A stretch of DNA of 64,000 bases, taken from assembly GCA_937951485.1 (NCBI GenBank), contig CALEDJ010000006.1, positions 62,001 to 126,000 on the forward strand, written 5' to 3'. This DNA is from an uncultured bacterium. Lineage in GTDB: Bacteria > Hydrogenedentota > Hydrogenedentia > Hydrogenedentales > CAILVY01. This document shows, piece after piece, positions 25,925 through 36,031 of the stretch. The notes under the pieces were generated by a model. That model had not been told where the DNA came from and did no database searches. It worked only from the letters and a program-made list of their open reading frames with translations. A program made the position numbers and the translations under genes. Position 1 is the first letter of the stretch; every line of letters starts with the position of its first letter.

Positions 25925-26869
25925 TCAACCATCGTTGTCTTGTCGGACAATTTGCAGGAGTTCCGTGATTTCCGGGGGATGCCCGTCCCAGAAGCGCAGC
26001 GGCCTGCCATCGCGCACGTAGTACATCCGGAAGGTGTCCTGGCCGATGAGCGAAAAATATAAGAGGGGCCGATTGCCCAGCGAATGCAACGGAAATTCGG
26101 GATTGGTTTCGAGCCGGAACCGTTCCAGTCCGCCTTCTTCCTCTTCAAGGCAAAGGGCAACCATGGGTGGGAGATCGGGATGCACCAGCAACTGGTTCAG
26201 TACGGGCACCTCGCGGATGCATTCTTCGCAGGTCAGACTGAGGACGACAACCAGGTACTCGCCGCTTCCGAGATCAAAGACGCCCTCTTCGGTTTCCGCG
26301 ATGAATTGGGAAAACAATGCGGTGTCTTGCCCGCTGTTCAGGGGAACATCCCTGTCAAGCAAATAGAACGCATATGCCACAATAGCGACGGCGCCCAAAG
26401 CGCACAGGAAAGACTTACAGCATTTCACGGACAGACCGTCCAACCTGGGATGCTTCCAGGCGGCAAACCATCCCATGCCGCCCAGCAGCATAAGCGCAAT
26501 GTTTTTCGCGATTGAAATGCCCGGACTCATCTCCAACGGCCCGAAACAGCCGCAATCCTCGATATCAAAAAACACCCATCCGTAGATAATGAGCAGCGTG
26601 AAGACGATCAACACCCCTTGCAACGCGGCATGGGTGACGTGTCGCAGACGCAGCCGCAACAGCAGCGCCATGCCGATGGCCATCTCGATGAAGAGCGTCC
26701 CAAGGGCGGCGCAGGGCAATAGCGCCTTGTTTTCGATCACGCCATAGGCGTAAATCTGCACGGCGAATGTATTGACACCGCGGGCTTTGAGCACAGCCCC
26801 GGCGATGAACACCGCACCGACGATCAACTCCGCGAATCGGCCCCATTTTGTCCAACCATGCAGCAGCAT
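25925..26869 (-). CDS. MauE/DoxX-like membrane protein fused to a thioredoxin-like domain
   Basis: 314 residues. The first half has about four membrane helices in DoxX/MauE arrangement and the signature DIEDCGCFGPLEM (about 100-112), where CxCFG is seen in MauE-like redox proteins. The second half is soluble and thioredoxin-like, with LVVVLSLTCEECIREVPVLN (about 207-226) presenting a CxxC site in the form CEEC. This layout suggests a membrane-delivered disulfide or cofactor-maturation protein, probably exposing the thioredoxin domain to the periplasm. The partner protein is unknown. The neighbouring gene on the same strand is bactofilin, 68 bases downstream. Confidence 0.75.
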   Translation of the reverse strand: MLLHGWTKWGRFAELIVGAVFIAGAVLKARGVNTFAVQIYAYGVIENKALLPCAALGTLFIEMAIGMALLLRLRLRHVTHAALQGVLIVFTLLIIYGWVFFDIEDCGCFGPLEMSPGISIAKNIALMLLGGMGWFAAWKHPRLDGLSVKCCKSFLCALGAVAIVAYAFYLLDRDVPLNSGQDTALFSQFIAETEEGVFDLGSGEYLVVVLSLTCEECIREVPVLNQLLVHPDLPPMVALCLEEEEGGLERFRLETNPEFPLHSLGNRPLLYFSLIGQDTFRMYYVRDGRPLRFWDGHPPEITELLQIVRQDNDG

Positions 26870-27353
26870 TATTTTATTGATATCTCCATTGTACTATGTT
26901 GACTGCAAAAAAATATTCACGACTCTCCAGTCGCTTGAATCAACCTGCGGGCGACCAGAACCGTCATTGCGAGCGAAGCGAAGCAATCTCGCACAGCGAC
27001 GTCGCATTGCTTATCCAGATTGCTCCACTCAGCGGCGCGATGCGCCGCGCCGTTCGCAACGACGGTATACAGGTGATGCGACATCAAACCTGTCTCTTAC
27101 GCCATTCGGCCAGGGCGTTACATATCTTTTCAACCGCAACGCGGCGGAAACGCGCCAGGCGCCCGGTATTGAAACACAGGATTCCGCCCGCGTATTCATT
27201 TTTTGAGTTTCCGGCCGACATTCCGACACAGAAAAAACGAAGCAAAAGCCGCCCCTGCATGACACCCATGCCTGGTCCGCAACGATCCGCATCCCGCAAT
27301 CCTACCGGGCGCGCCCGCGCGATGCAAGGGGAAAGGCTTTGCTCCGCGCTCCC
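26870..27353. other. 484-base intergenic stretch
   Basis: Apart from the dispersed palindrome at 26961-27065, no gene is convincing. A 71-codon minus-strand open frame (27084-27299) has no ribosome site or recognisable motif. A remnant of a lost gene is possible at about 27090-27230, but I cannot identify it. Confidence 0.5.
26961..27065. repeat. GTCATTGCGAGCGAAGCGAAGCAATC-type dispersed palindrome
   Basis: The left arm CGTCATTGCGAGCGAAGCG (from 26962) and its continuation AAGCAATCTC are matched by AGATTGCT (near 27018) and GTTCGCAACGACGG at the right. This palindrome is a well-known intergenic repeat class found in many bacteria, usually as solitary foldback copies. Confidence 0.8.
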
Positions 27354-28628
27354 CTATTGCGAATCCTGTTCCTTGGTTCTTGGGATGGATTGTTCGCCGT
27401 GGGGGAGGATTTCAAGGCGGATGAGAGAGAGATAACTGGGGCCTCCGTCGAGAATGGTGAGGCGGTAGGGGTCAAGGGCGATGACCTCGCCTTTCTGGGG
27501 GATGCGGCCCAAAGCGTGCATGACCCAGCCGCCGAGAGTTTCGACTTCCTCGTCGTCAATTCTGATTCCGGTCTGCTCGAAGACGGTATCGAGGGGGGTG
27601 CGGGCCTGGATGACAAAGTCGTGATCGCCGACCTTGCGCACGAGCGGTTCTTCGTTGTCGTATTCGTCGTGGATTTCGCCGAAGATTTCTTCGAGAATAT
27701 CTTCGATGGTGACGAGGCCGTCGGTGCCGCCGTATTCGTCGGTGACAATGGCCATGGACTGCTTGGCGTCGCGCATGGCCTTGAGCACGTCGTCGAGTTT
27801 CATGGTGTCGTGCACGTAGAGGACGTCTTTGATGAAGCGCCGGATGTTGTCCTGTTCGGGTGCCGTGTCCTTGAGGATGTCGAATGCGTTGACGACGCCG
27901 ATGATGTTGTCAATGGTGTCTTTGTAGATGGGGATGCGGGTGTATCCGCTTTCCATGAAGTGCGCGATGAGTTCTTTCCGGGATGCGGTGTCGGGCAAGG
28001 CATGGATGTTTACGCGGGGGATCATGATCTCCTTGACGAAACGACGTTGGAGGTCCATGACGGAGTGGATCATTTCCTTTTCTTCGTGTTCGATGGTTCC
28101 CCGATCGGCGCTTTCGTCCACAAGCACGCGCATGTCTTCGGTGGAGCGCATGATGCCCCGGATGCTGCGTTCGTCGTCCACGCGGGGCGCAAGGAATTTT
28201 CTGGATATCCACGCGAGGGGGGCGGCGAAGGGTGAGAGCAGGCGATAGCAGAAATGCATCAAGGAGATCAGCGCGAGCGAGATGCGGGTGGGATGGGTGC
28301 GTGAGATGCTCTTGGGGATGATCTCGCCGAACAGGAGCACGGCGGGGGTGACGATGATCATGGCCCAGACCGCGCCCAGTTCGCGGGTGATGGGGATGGT
28401 GGCGGCGAGCAGGGCAATGTTGTTGCCGATAAGGACAGCGGTAATCATGCGTTCCGGTCGGTCGAGATAGCGCTGGAGGCGGCGGGCGTTGTTTTTGCCG
28501 CCTTGCTGGGCGAGATGGCGGACCCGGATAGGATTGCAGGCGTAGAAGGCGGTTTCAAAACCGGAAAACACGGCGCTGAAAATCAGGGCGAGAATGAAGA
28601 TCATCATGAGATCGAAAAGGGCGATCAT
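27354..28628 (-). CDS. CNNM/CorC-type transporter (DUF21, CBS, CorC_HlyC), downstream copy
   Basis: 424 residues. The first 190 residues are a DUF21 membrane domain (GFETAFYACNPIRVRHLA near 22-39, then three further helices). CBS domains follow (IMIPRVNIHALPDTASRKEL near 205, VNAFDILKDTAPEQ near 250), then the CorC_HlyC domain beginning near 340. Members are implicated in magnesium/cobalt efflux and are often called hemolysins. The gene starts with ATG overlapping the stop of the preceding paralogue (ATGA). It is the last gene of the eno-phoH-pgpH-ybeY operon, a context widely conserved for this family. Confidence 0.9.
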   Translation of the reverse strand: MIALFDLMMIFILALIFSAVFSGFETAFYACNPIRVRHLAQQGGKNNARRLQRYLDRPERMITAVLIGNNIALLAATIPITRELGAVWAMIIVTPAVLLFGEIIPKSISRTHPTRISLALISLMHFCYRLLSPFAAPLAWISRKFLAPRVDDERSIRGIMRSTEDMRVLVDESADRGTIEHEEKEMIHSVMDLQRRFVKEIMIPRVNIHALPDTASRKELIAHFMESGYTRIPIYKDTIDNIIGVVNAFDILKDTAPEQDNIRRFIKDVLYVHDTMKLDDVLKAMRDAKQSMAIVTDEYGGTDGLVTIEDILEEIFGEIHDEYDNEEPLVRKVGDHDFVIQARTPLDTVFEQTGIRIDDEEVETLGGWVMHALGRIPQKGEVIALDPYRLTILDGGPSYLSLIRLEILPHGEQSIPRTKEQDSQ

Positions 28629-30151
28629 TCGGGTTCTCTCTCCGTTGGACGTTCCAGCAGGCGCATTTTCACACGGGTGATGCGCTTGCCCTCAACCGCT
28701 TCGATCGTATAGGAGATGCCGTCGTGTTCAATTTCTTCTCCCGGTTCGGGCATATGGTCAATGGCGTCCATGAGAAATCCGGCCAAAGTGCTGTGCTCTT
28801 CGTCCTTGAGCGGCACACCGACGATCTGCTCGAGTTCATCCAGGGGGAAGCGCCCATCCACGCGGAAGCACCCGATGCCTGCCGGTTCACACAACAGTTG
28901 ATCCAGGTCGTCCTCTTCGCCGATGTCGCCCACCACTTCGCGGATGGCATCCTGAAGGGTGACCAACCCGCGCGTGCCTCCATATTCATCCACTACGATG
29001 GCCAGGTGTGTGCGGAGGCGTTGAGCGTGTCGGACGAAATCGGCGACTTTCATGGTTTCGGGTACGAAATGGGCCTTTCGAACGAGCGGGCGGATGGGCT
29101 GGTCTGTGCGGCCGGAGACAGCGACCGGCAGCAGGTCCTTTGCAATCAAAACGCCGGTGATGTGATCGAGATCGTCCTGATAGATGGGGATGCGGGAGTA
29201 TTCGTGTTCCCGCACAACTTCAAGCGCTTCGGCGACGGTGGCATTGGCCTTGAGCGCGACCATCTCCGGGCGCGGCACGAGAATTTCGCGGATCATCGCA
29301 TCGCTGAATTCCAGGATGCCCTGGATCATGTTCCGTTCATCCTCCTGTATCACCCCCGTGGCTTCGCCGTCGGAGAGGACCGACTTGAATTCTTCGTCCG
29401 TCATGAAAGGGGCCGGGCGCACCTCGCTGAAGCGGGTGACCCGAAAGATGAACCCGACCAGCAACAGGATGGCGCGGCGAAGGGGAATCAACGCGCGGTC
29501 AATCAGAATCAGGGGCGGCGCGACGAAGCGCGCGAACGCTTCGCCGTTATAGACCACGACCAATTTGGGAATGATCTCGCCGAAAACCACGAGGATGGCG
29601 GTGCAGAGAACAACGGCCAGCACGTAGGCAATCAGGTCGGACATGGCGCCGGCGAATACCGTCTCGAAGAACTCTTCCACGCGCGCGCCGAGCACCACGC
29701 CGATGAGCACATTGACGATGTTGTTGCAGATGAGAATGGAAGTGAGCAAATCGCCGGGGTGTTCCATGAGCCGCCCAACGAGTCGGTCCAGCAGCCATTC
29801 GCTCTCGCGCATGCCGCGCAGGCGCACCGGATGGAGTGAAAAGAGCGCAACCTCGGATCCGGAGGCGAAGGCGCTCGCGAACAACAGCAACAGCGTGGCA
29901 AACCATATGCGGAAGGGAAAAAGCCGCGACCAAGCGGATGCCGGATTCAAGGGCGCCTCCGGGATTTCATCGGCATGCGCCACACCCTGCAACAGGGCCT
30001 CCCTCGCAGATTCCTCCCCCCCACCTTGCAGGGTCCCCGCCAAAACGATGGCCAAGCCGACCCAAAGCATCGTCAGCGCAACGCGCCCCATACAGGGCCG
30101 TCTTGGCCCGGGGCCTTCATTTTCGCCGGACAGGGCTGTGCTTGTGTTCAC
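28625..30151 (-). CDS. CNNM/CorC-type transporter (DUF21, CBS, CorC_HlyC), upstream copy
   Basis: 508 residues, started at GTG 30151, since AAGGGG lies 8 bases upstream and no ATG with a ribosome site is nearer. The N-terminus carries an extra hydrophobic segment before the DUF21 helices (ASGSEVALFSLHPVRLRGM near 92-110). CBS repeats include REILVPRPEMVALKANATV near 292 and VLIAKDLLPVAVSGR near 338. DEYGGTRGLVTLQDAIRE (about 398-415) is the second-CBS signature. It is a paralogue of the gene that follows; the two overlap by four bases. Only 15 bases separate it from ybeY upstream. Confidence 0.9.
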   Translation of the reverse strand: MNTSTALSGENEGPGPRRPCMGRVALTMLWVGLAIVLAGTLQGGGEESAREALLQGVAHADEIPEAPLNPASAWSRLFPFRIWFATLLLLFASAFASGSEVALFSLHPVRLRGMRESEWLLDRLVGRLMEHPGDLLTSILICNNIVNVLIGVVLGARVEEFFETVFAGAMSDLIAYVLAVVLCTAILVVFGEIIPKLVVVYNGEAFARFVAPPLILIDRALIPLRRAILLLVGFIFRVTRFSEVRPAPFMTDEEFKSVLSDGEATGVIQEDERNMIQGILEFSDAMIREILVPRPEMVALKANATVAEALEVVREHEYSRIPIYQDDLDHITGVLIAKDLLPVAVSGRTDQPIRPLVRKAHFVPETMKVADFVRHAQRLRTHLAIVVDEYGGTRGLVTLQDAIREVVGDIGEEDDLDQLLCEPAGIGCFRVDGRFPLDELEQIVGVPLKDEEHSTLAGFLMDAIDHMPEPGEEIEHDGISYTIEAVEGKRITRVKMRLLERPTEREPE

Positions 30152-30166
30152 GTGGGGCGCCCCTTG

Positions 30167-30643
30167 TTATCGGCGGCGCGCCGCAGTCTTGGGATAATGC
30201 CAGACGTCTTCAGGATTCTTCCCCAGATATTTGGCCTGCTTGTCCCTCATGCGCCGCGTTGCCGCCATATTTCCGTGCCTCATACCCAACAGGTGCAGCA
30301 GGCCGTGAGCGAACAAGAGGCGGATTTCCTGACGCATAGCGGCGCGGTCTCCGCCGCAAAACCGCTCAACCGTTTCCAAAGAGATCACGATATCTCCGAG
30401 AATGCGGACCCCATGGCAGGTCTTTCCCGGTTGCTGAAAGGACAGTACATCTGTCGGATGCGGTTTGCGGCGGTATTGTCGGTTGAGTTCCGTGATGAAG
30501 GGATCATCGCAGAACAACAGGCTTAATTCGACATCTTCGCGAACACCCTCGCCTGCACAAATGCGCTCGGCCAGGCGTTCCAGCGCATCGCGCCGGTACA
30601 ATCCCCGCCGTACGGATTCATTGCGGACATCCAGATGAACCAT
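30167..30643 (-). CDS. ybeY: Endoribonuclease/rRNA maturation factor YbeY
   Basis: 158 residues. YbeY takes part in 16S rRNA 3' end maturation and ribosome quality control. The zinc site lies in LFAHGLLHLLGMRHG (about 112-126), giving the three histidines of H-x3-H-x5-H. The normally conserved Asp before the last His (GxDH) is Arg here. PTDVLSFQQP (about 64-73) is the family's upstream signature. Size fits. It is placed between pgpH and the CNNM genes in the same strand, the order commonly seen in bacteria. Confidence 0.92.
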   Translation of the reverse strand: MVHLDVRNESVRRGLYRRDALERLAERICAGEGVREDVELSLLFCDDPFITELNRQYRRKPHPTDVLSFQQPGKTCHGVRILGDIVISLETVERFCGGDRAAMRQEIRLLFAHGLLHLLGMRHGNMAATRRMRDKQAKYLGKNPEDVWHYPKTAARRR

Positions 30644-30655
30644 TCCCCTTCCTCC

Positions 30656-33199
30656 CTATTCCGTCCCGCCGGACATGACAATGACATTGTCGGTCTTTTT
30701 CTCCGGTTCCGGTTTCGGCTCCGGATAGGCCAGGCGGGTGTGCAGGTTAGACATGATTCTGCTAGACACCACTTCGGCGATCTCATCAAGTTGTTTCAAG
30801 GTGAGGTGGCATTCGTCAAACTGGCGATCGGCCGAGCGGGCGGCGATGATTTTATCAACAAATTCCCGCACCCGCTCCAGGTTGGGATTCTTGATGGAGC
30901 GGACTCCCGATTCCGCGGCATCGCAGATCATCAGGATAGCAGTTTCCGGGCGCTGGGGTTTGGGACCTGGATAGCGGTAATCCTCTTCGCGGACATCTCC
31001 ATGCTTCCGCTGCTCCAACGCCTGCTGGTAGAAAAAACCGATCTTGCAAGTGCCGTGATGTTCGAGAATGCCGTCAATAATGGGTTTGGGAAGGTGGTAC
31101 CTTCGGGCGATTTTCACGCCTTCATGGACGTGCGCTGCAATGGCGCGCGCGCTCATTCTCGGCGACAGGCGATCATGAACATTCTCGCCCTTCTGGTTTT
31201 CGGAGAAGTATTCGGACCGTTCCATTTTGCCGAGATCGTGGTAATAAGCGCAGACCCTGGCCAGCAGGCCGTTGGCGTTGATGGCTTCAGCGGCGGCTTC
31301 CGCAAGTTGGCCGATCATGAGCGAATGCGCATAGGTGGCGGGGGCCTTGATGGCGAGTTGGCTCAACACTTCGTTGTTCAGGTCGGAGTATTCCAGGAGT
31401 TGAATGTCGGTGGTGATGCCGAAGAGACGCTCAAGGGGGGAGAGCAAGCCCGGCACAATGAGCAGACAAAGGAATCCATTCATGCCGATCAACGCCAGGC
31501 GGCGCAACGCCGCTTCGTTGAACAGTGAATCGGTGGCAAGTGAAATCGCCATAATGGCAAGCAGGCCGACAGCCATGGCTTGAAGAGAGGCGGCGGCCAT
31601 ATCGCTGCGGCGACGGACCTGGAAGATGCTGAAGACGCCGGCCATGGACATGGCGGAACCGAGGGCCAGAAGCCGCCAGTCGTAGCCGTATTGGATGGAA
31701 ACGAGCGCCGCCGTCAGGAAACTGACCATCGCGGCGAGGCGAACATCCACCAGAATGGCATAGAGAATGCCGACAGCGGCCACGGGCAGCACAAATCCTG
31801 AGGGCTCAAAATAGGAGGCGATACGGCCTGTCACCAGCATTGCGGTCATCAGGAGCAGGGCAAGGTTCACTTGCGTGCGCCAGTTCTCGGGCGCGCGCCC
31901 CTGTTGCAGCAATCCCACGGAACGCAGAAGACACAGCAGGGCCAATCCCGCCAGGATGGCGTTGGAAATCGCAATGGAGACAATGCGTCGTGCGGGCTGC
32001 TGCTCGCTCTGCAACACGCTGATATAGGTTGTAACATCGGACCGGGACTGGGCGGTCCAGCGCTTGCCGCGGTCCTGGATGATCTCCCCCGCTTCCACCT
32101 GTTTCGTTACAGGCGGCACCGCTTCACGGGTGCGTTCCCGTACCCCGGCGGTATAGACCATGTCCAGACGAATGGTGTCCACGATAAACGGTCTGGCCAT
32201 TTGAAGAGCGGCATCGTGGAGTTTGGCCCATTCCGTGGGTTCCGGGGTTTCCCGGGCTGCGCGCCGGGCGGTTTCTTGTAGGCGGACGCTCAGCACTTCC
32301 ACCGCTTCGGTGGGATCGGGCACGGTTGCCAGTTCCATTTCGGTGCTCAACTGCTGGTCAGCCATCGGCGCATCGCGCAGAATTACAATGCGACGCGCAG
32401 CGGCGCTCAAGTCAATGTGTTCTTCGCGAACCCCCTGCATCAGCACATATTCGAGGCTCTGCATGGCCAAATCACCCAACCGGTCTCCATAACCGAAGAC
32501 CAGCCGCCCAGGGTCATCGGGTGTCAACCCGATGACGGGGCGGGCTGTTTCCGCCGCGTTCGCCGGGAGTGTCATGGCTGAATCCTGGGTCTGCCGCGCC
32601 TGTTCGTCGGCAACCGGCGCGAACTGGCGCTGCGGCAGTGACTTGGTATCGGGCGTCAGCCAAAGCGTCAAAACAGCAGGGTCCGGCAGTCCTTCCGCGT
32701 CGGGAGCATCCTTCAGTGTGGCCACATAGGCCGTCACAGCACGCACGGCGACCTCTTCAGCCGATTGGGCGGAAGTCGAGTTGCGCAGCGCCTCCAGGAC
32801 AGCCACCCGAACGGCGTCGCGATGGGCATTCACCGCTTCGATCCGCTGCCGCAATCCTTTCAGGGCGGTCTGCACCCGGTCTCGGTCCACCCGATAATAG
32901 TCCGGGATTTTGGCCACCGCGGCATCGCGGGCCTCTTTGGTTGCTTGCAGGTCCACCGTCTCAAAGAAAAACGCGGCGCGGATTTCCTGGTCAGCCACTT
33001 TGGAGGTGTCAATGTCTTCGGCGATGAGCGCATCGCGCTTGGGTTCCCGCGTGAGTGCAAGAACCATCACCACCAGCACTGTGGCGAGCGTCGCACCGAA
33101 AATCCATTTCTCCCGGGGCGATACGGCCGAAGCGTCCCCACCGCTGCGTGGCGCCGGGGCGCCGGGGCGCAAACGTTTGACTGTTCCACGACCGATCAT
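30656..33199 (-). CDS. Membrane-anchored c-di-AMP phosphodiesterase of the PgpH/7TMR-HD type
   Basis: 847 residues: a short cytoplasmic head, one membrane helix (about 33-50), a long extracytoplasmic domain (about 55-425), seven membrane helices (about 428-610) and a C-terminal HD domain. The HD core includes TYAHSLMIGQLAEAAAEAIN, then VCAYYHDLGKMERSEYFSEN (HD near 675) and the later ILEHHGTCKIGFFY. PgpH-type enzymes hydrolyse c-di-AMP to pApA. The C-terminus is basic (PEPKPEPEKK). It overlaps phoH by four bases (ATGA), and ybeY follows 12 bases later, the standard gene order. Confidence 0.92.
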   Translation of the reverse strand: MIGRGTVKRLRPGAPAPRSGGDASAVSPREKWIFGATLATVLVVMVLALTREPKRDALIAEDIDTSKVADQEIRAAFFFETVDLQATKEARDAAVAKIPDYYRVDRDRVQTALKGLRQRIEAVNAHRDAVRVAVLEALRNSTSAQSAEEVAVRAVTAYVATLKDAPDAEGLPDPAVLTLWLTPDTKSLPQRQFAPVADEQARQTQDSAMTLPANAAETARPVIGLTPDDPGRLVFGYGDRLGDLAMQSLEYVLMQGVREEHIDLSAAARRIVILRDAPMADQQLSTEMELATVPDPTEAVEVLSVRLQETARRAARETPEPTEWAKLHDAALQMARPFIVDTIRLDMVYTAGVRERTREAVPPVTKQVEAGEIIQDRGKRWTAQSRSDVTTYISVLQSEQQPARRIVSIAISNAILAGLALLCLLRSVGLLQQGRAPENWRTQVNLALLLMTAMLVTGRIASYFEPSGFVLPVAAVGILYAILVDVRLAAMVSFLTAALVSIQYGYDWRLLALGSAMSMAGVFSIFQVRRRSDMAAASLQAMAVGLLAIMAISLATDSLFNEAALRRLALIGMNGFLCLLIVPGLLSPLERLFGITTDIQLLEYSDLNNEVLSQLAIKAPATYAHSLMIGQLAEAAAEAINANGLLARVCAYYHDLGKMERSEYFSENQKGENVHDRLSPRMSARAIAAHVHEGVKIARRYHLPKPIIDGILEHHGTCKIGFFYQQALEQRKHGDVREEDYRYPGPKPQRPETAILMICDAAESGVRSIKNPNLERVREFVDKIIAARSADRQFDECHLTLKQLDEIAEVVSSRIMSNLHTRLAYPEPKPEPEKKTDNVIVMSGGTE

Positions 33200-34182
33200 C
33201 GGCTTTCCTTTTCCAGTGCGGCGCTTTCCGCAACCCGCTGCGCTTCGTTCTCATAGGCATCAACGATCCGTTGCACCAACGGGTTGCGCACCACATCATG
33301 CTTGGTCAGGTGCACGATGCCAATGCCGGGAACCTCACGCAGGATGCGGCGCGCTTCCACCAGTCCCGATTTCACGCCCCGGGGCAAGTCAATCTGGGTG
33401 ATGTCGCCGGTAATCACGGCGCGCGACCCCTCCCCCAGCCGCGTCAGAAACATCAGCATCTGTTCGCTGGTCGTGTTCTGCGCTTCATCCAGGATGACAA
33501 AGGCCCGGTCGAGCGTGCGCCCGCGCATATAGGCCAGAGGAGCCACCTCGATACGTTCTTCGTCAAGCAGGCGCCGGATGCGGCCCATGTCCACCATGGC
33601 GTAGAGGGCATCATAGAGGGGGCGCAGGTATGGATTCACCTTTTCCTCCAAACCGCCGGGGAGAAAACCGAGACTTTCCCCCGCTTCCACCGCCGGGCGG
33701 GTGAGAATAAGGCGGCGCACCTGCTTGTTCAACAGGGCGGATACCGCCGCCGCCATGGCCAGATAGGTTTTTCCTGTGCCGGCAGGGCCGATCACAAGCG
33801 TCATGTGGCATTCGAGAATGGTGTCCAGATACTGCCGCTGGCCATGCGTGCGCGGATGAATGCGGATGTCTTCGCGTAAGACGGGACTGCGTTCACCGAG
33901 CACCTCGGTGCTTGGGGGCGCAATCCGCTGGCGCGCCTCCATGAGGGCGTTGTTCAAGTCCGCCAAGGACGGCGTATGGCCGCGCCGCACCGCTGCGAGC
34001 ATTTCCGTGAGCAAATTTCCCGCGGCATGTGCGTTGGCATCCTCGCCGACGATCACTACTTTCGCACCCCGGTCCACAATACGCACATGGACCTCATCCT
34101 GGATGCGACGGCGCAATTCCCCGTTTCTGCCCAGGAGTTTGATGGCTTCTTCCTGGTTATTTAAATAGATTTCCCTACTCAG
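33196..34182 (-). CDS. PhoH-family ATPase
   Basis: Walker A is GPAGTGKTYLAMAAAV and the PhoH signature ILTRPAVEAGESLGFLPGGL follows; Walker B is VILDEAQNTT. These RNA-linked ATPases often work with YbeY. The family N-terminus is readable upstream of the first TTG (34116): EIYLNNQEEAIKLLGRNGEL is in frame. The only open start there is CTG 34182, whose TGA-overlap CTGA with the ftsB/divIC stop mimics a coupled ATGA start. I therefore place the start at CTG 34182 (328 residues) and flag the unusual codon. TTG 34116 (306 residues) is the alternative but would lose conserved residues. Its 3' end overlaps pgpH by four bases. Confidence 0.85.
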   Translation of the reverse strand: MSREIYLNNQEEAIKLLGRNGELRRRIQDEVHVRIVDRGAKVVIVGEDANAHAAGNLLTEMLAAVRRGHTPSLADLNNALMEARQRIAPPSTEVLGERSPVLREDIRIHPRTHGQRQYLDTILECHMTLVIGPAGTGKTYLAMAAAVSALLNKQVRRLILTRPAVEAGESLGFLPGGLEEKVNPYLRPLYDALYAMVDMGRIRRLLDEERIEVAPLAYMRGRTLDRAFVILDEAQNTTSEQMLMFLTRLGEGSRAVITGDITQIDLPRGVKSGLVEARRILREVPGIGIVHLTKHDVVRNPLVQRIVDAYENEAQRVAESAALEKESR

Positions 34183-34562
34183 TGTTGTGGTCGTACCTCA
34201 TGTTCGGTCCGGGATTCGCCATCCGCCCGCTCTGCGGACGGCGTCTGCGGCGTTTCGTCATACCGAGTCTCCACGCCTGCCTCTATTATACGATAAACCG
34301 TCTCTCCCGGACGCACCAACTGTCGGACGCGACGCACCGACGCCTCTATCTCCACCGGGTCGTGGTCCAGCCCCTCGACCCGCTCCTTGTGCTGAACGAG
34401 TTCACGTTCCAAGGATTCGATCTGCCGGCGGACGGCATCCACCGCCTGTTGGTGCTGCCGCTGCGCTTCATAGCGCCCGTGGATGTCGCGCTGCACGGCA
34501 TAGGCCGCAGCAAGGGCCGCACACCCGATAAATACAAGGATATAGAGTATTCGACGCGTCAT
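34179..34562 (-). CDS. Septum formation initiator (FtsB/DivIC family)
   Basis: 127 residues: a single N-terminal membrane helix (LYILVFIGCAALAAAYAV), then a coiled coil (QHQQAVDAVRRQIESLEREL, about 37-56) and the family end HDPVEIEASVRRVRQLVRPG plus GETVYRI. Bacterial FtsB/DivIC forms a bridge with FtsL and FtsQ/DivIB at the division site. The C-terminal tail after about 105 is polar and low complexity. Neighbours are enolase upstream (about 48 bases) and phoH downstream (CTGA overlap). Enolase-ftsB pairing is common in other phyla too. Confidence 0.85.
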   Translation of the reverse strand: MTRRILYILVFIGCAALAAAYAVQRDIHGRYEAQRQHQQAVDAVRRQIESLERELVQHKERVEGLDHDPVEIEASVRRVRQLVRPGETVYRIIEAGVETRYDETPQTPSAERADGESRTEHEVRPQH

Positions 34563-34610
34563 GGGCGCTTTCGACAGGAGAGGAGTGCAAGCCTCCTCCC
34601 CGTTGCATGA

Positions 34611-35948
<1,338 letters not shown>

Positions 35949-36031
35949 CTACCGCACCCCGGCTCGGGGAGCAAGACCCCAGAGTTGGATTTGAGACAGA
36001 AAAGGCTTTGAAAACCTCCCTGGTCCTCGTC

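Noticed and set aside
27084-27299. Small minus-strand open frame as a candidate gene
   Set aside because: No ribosome site, no motif and no conservation that can be judged by eye.
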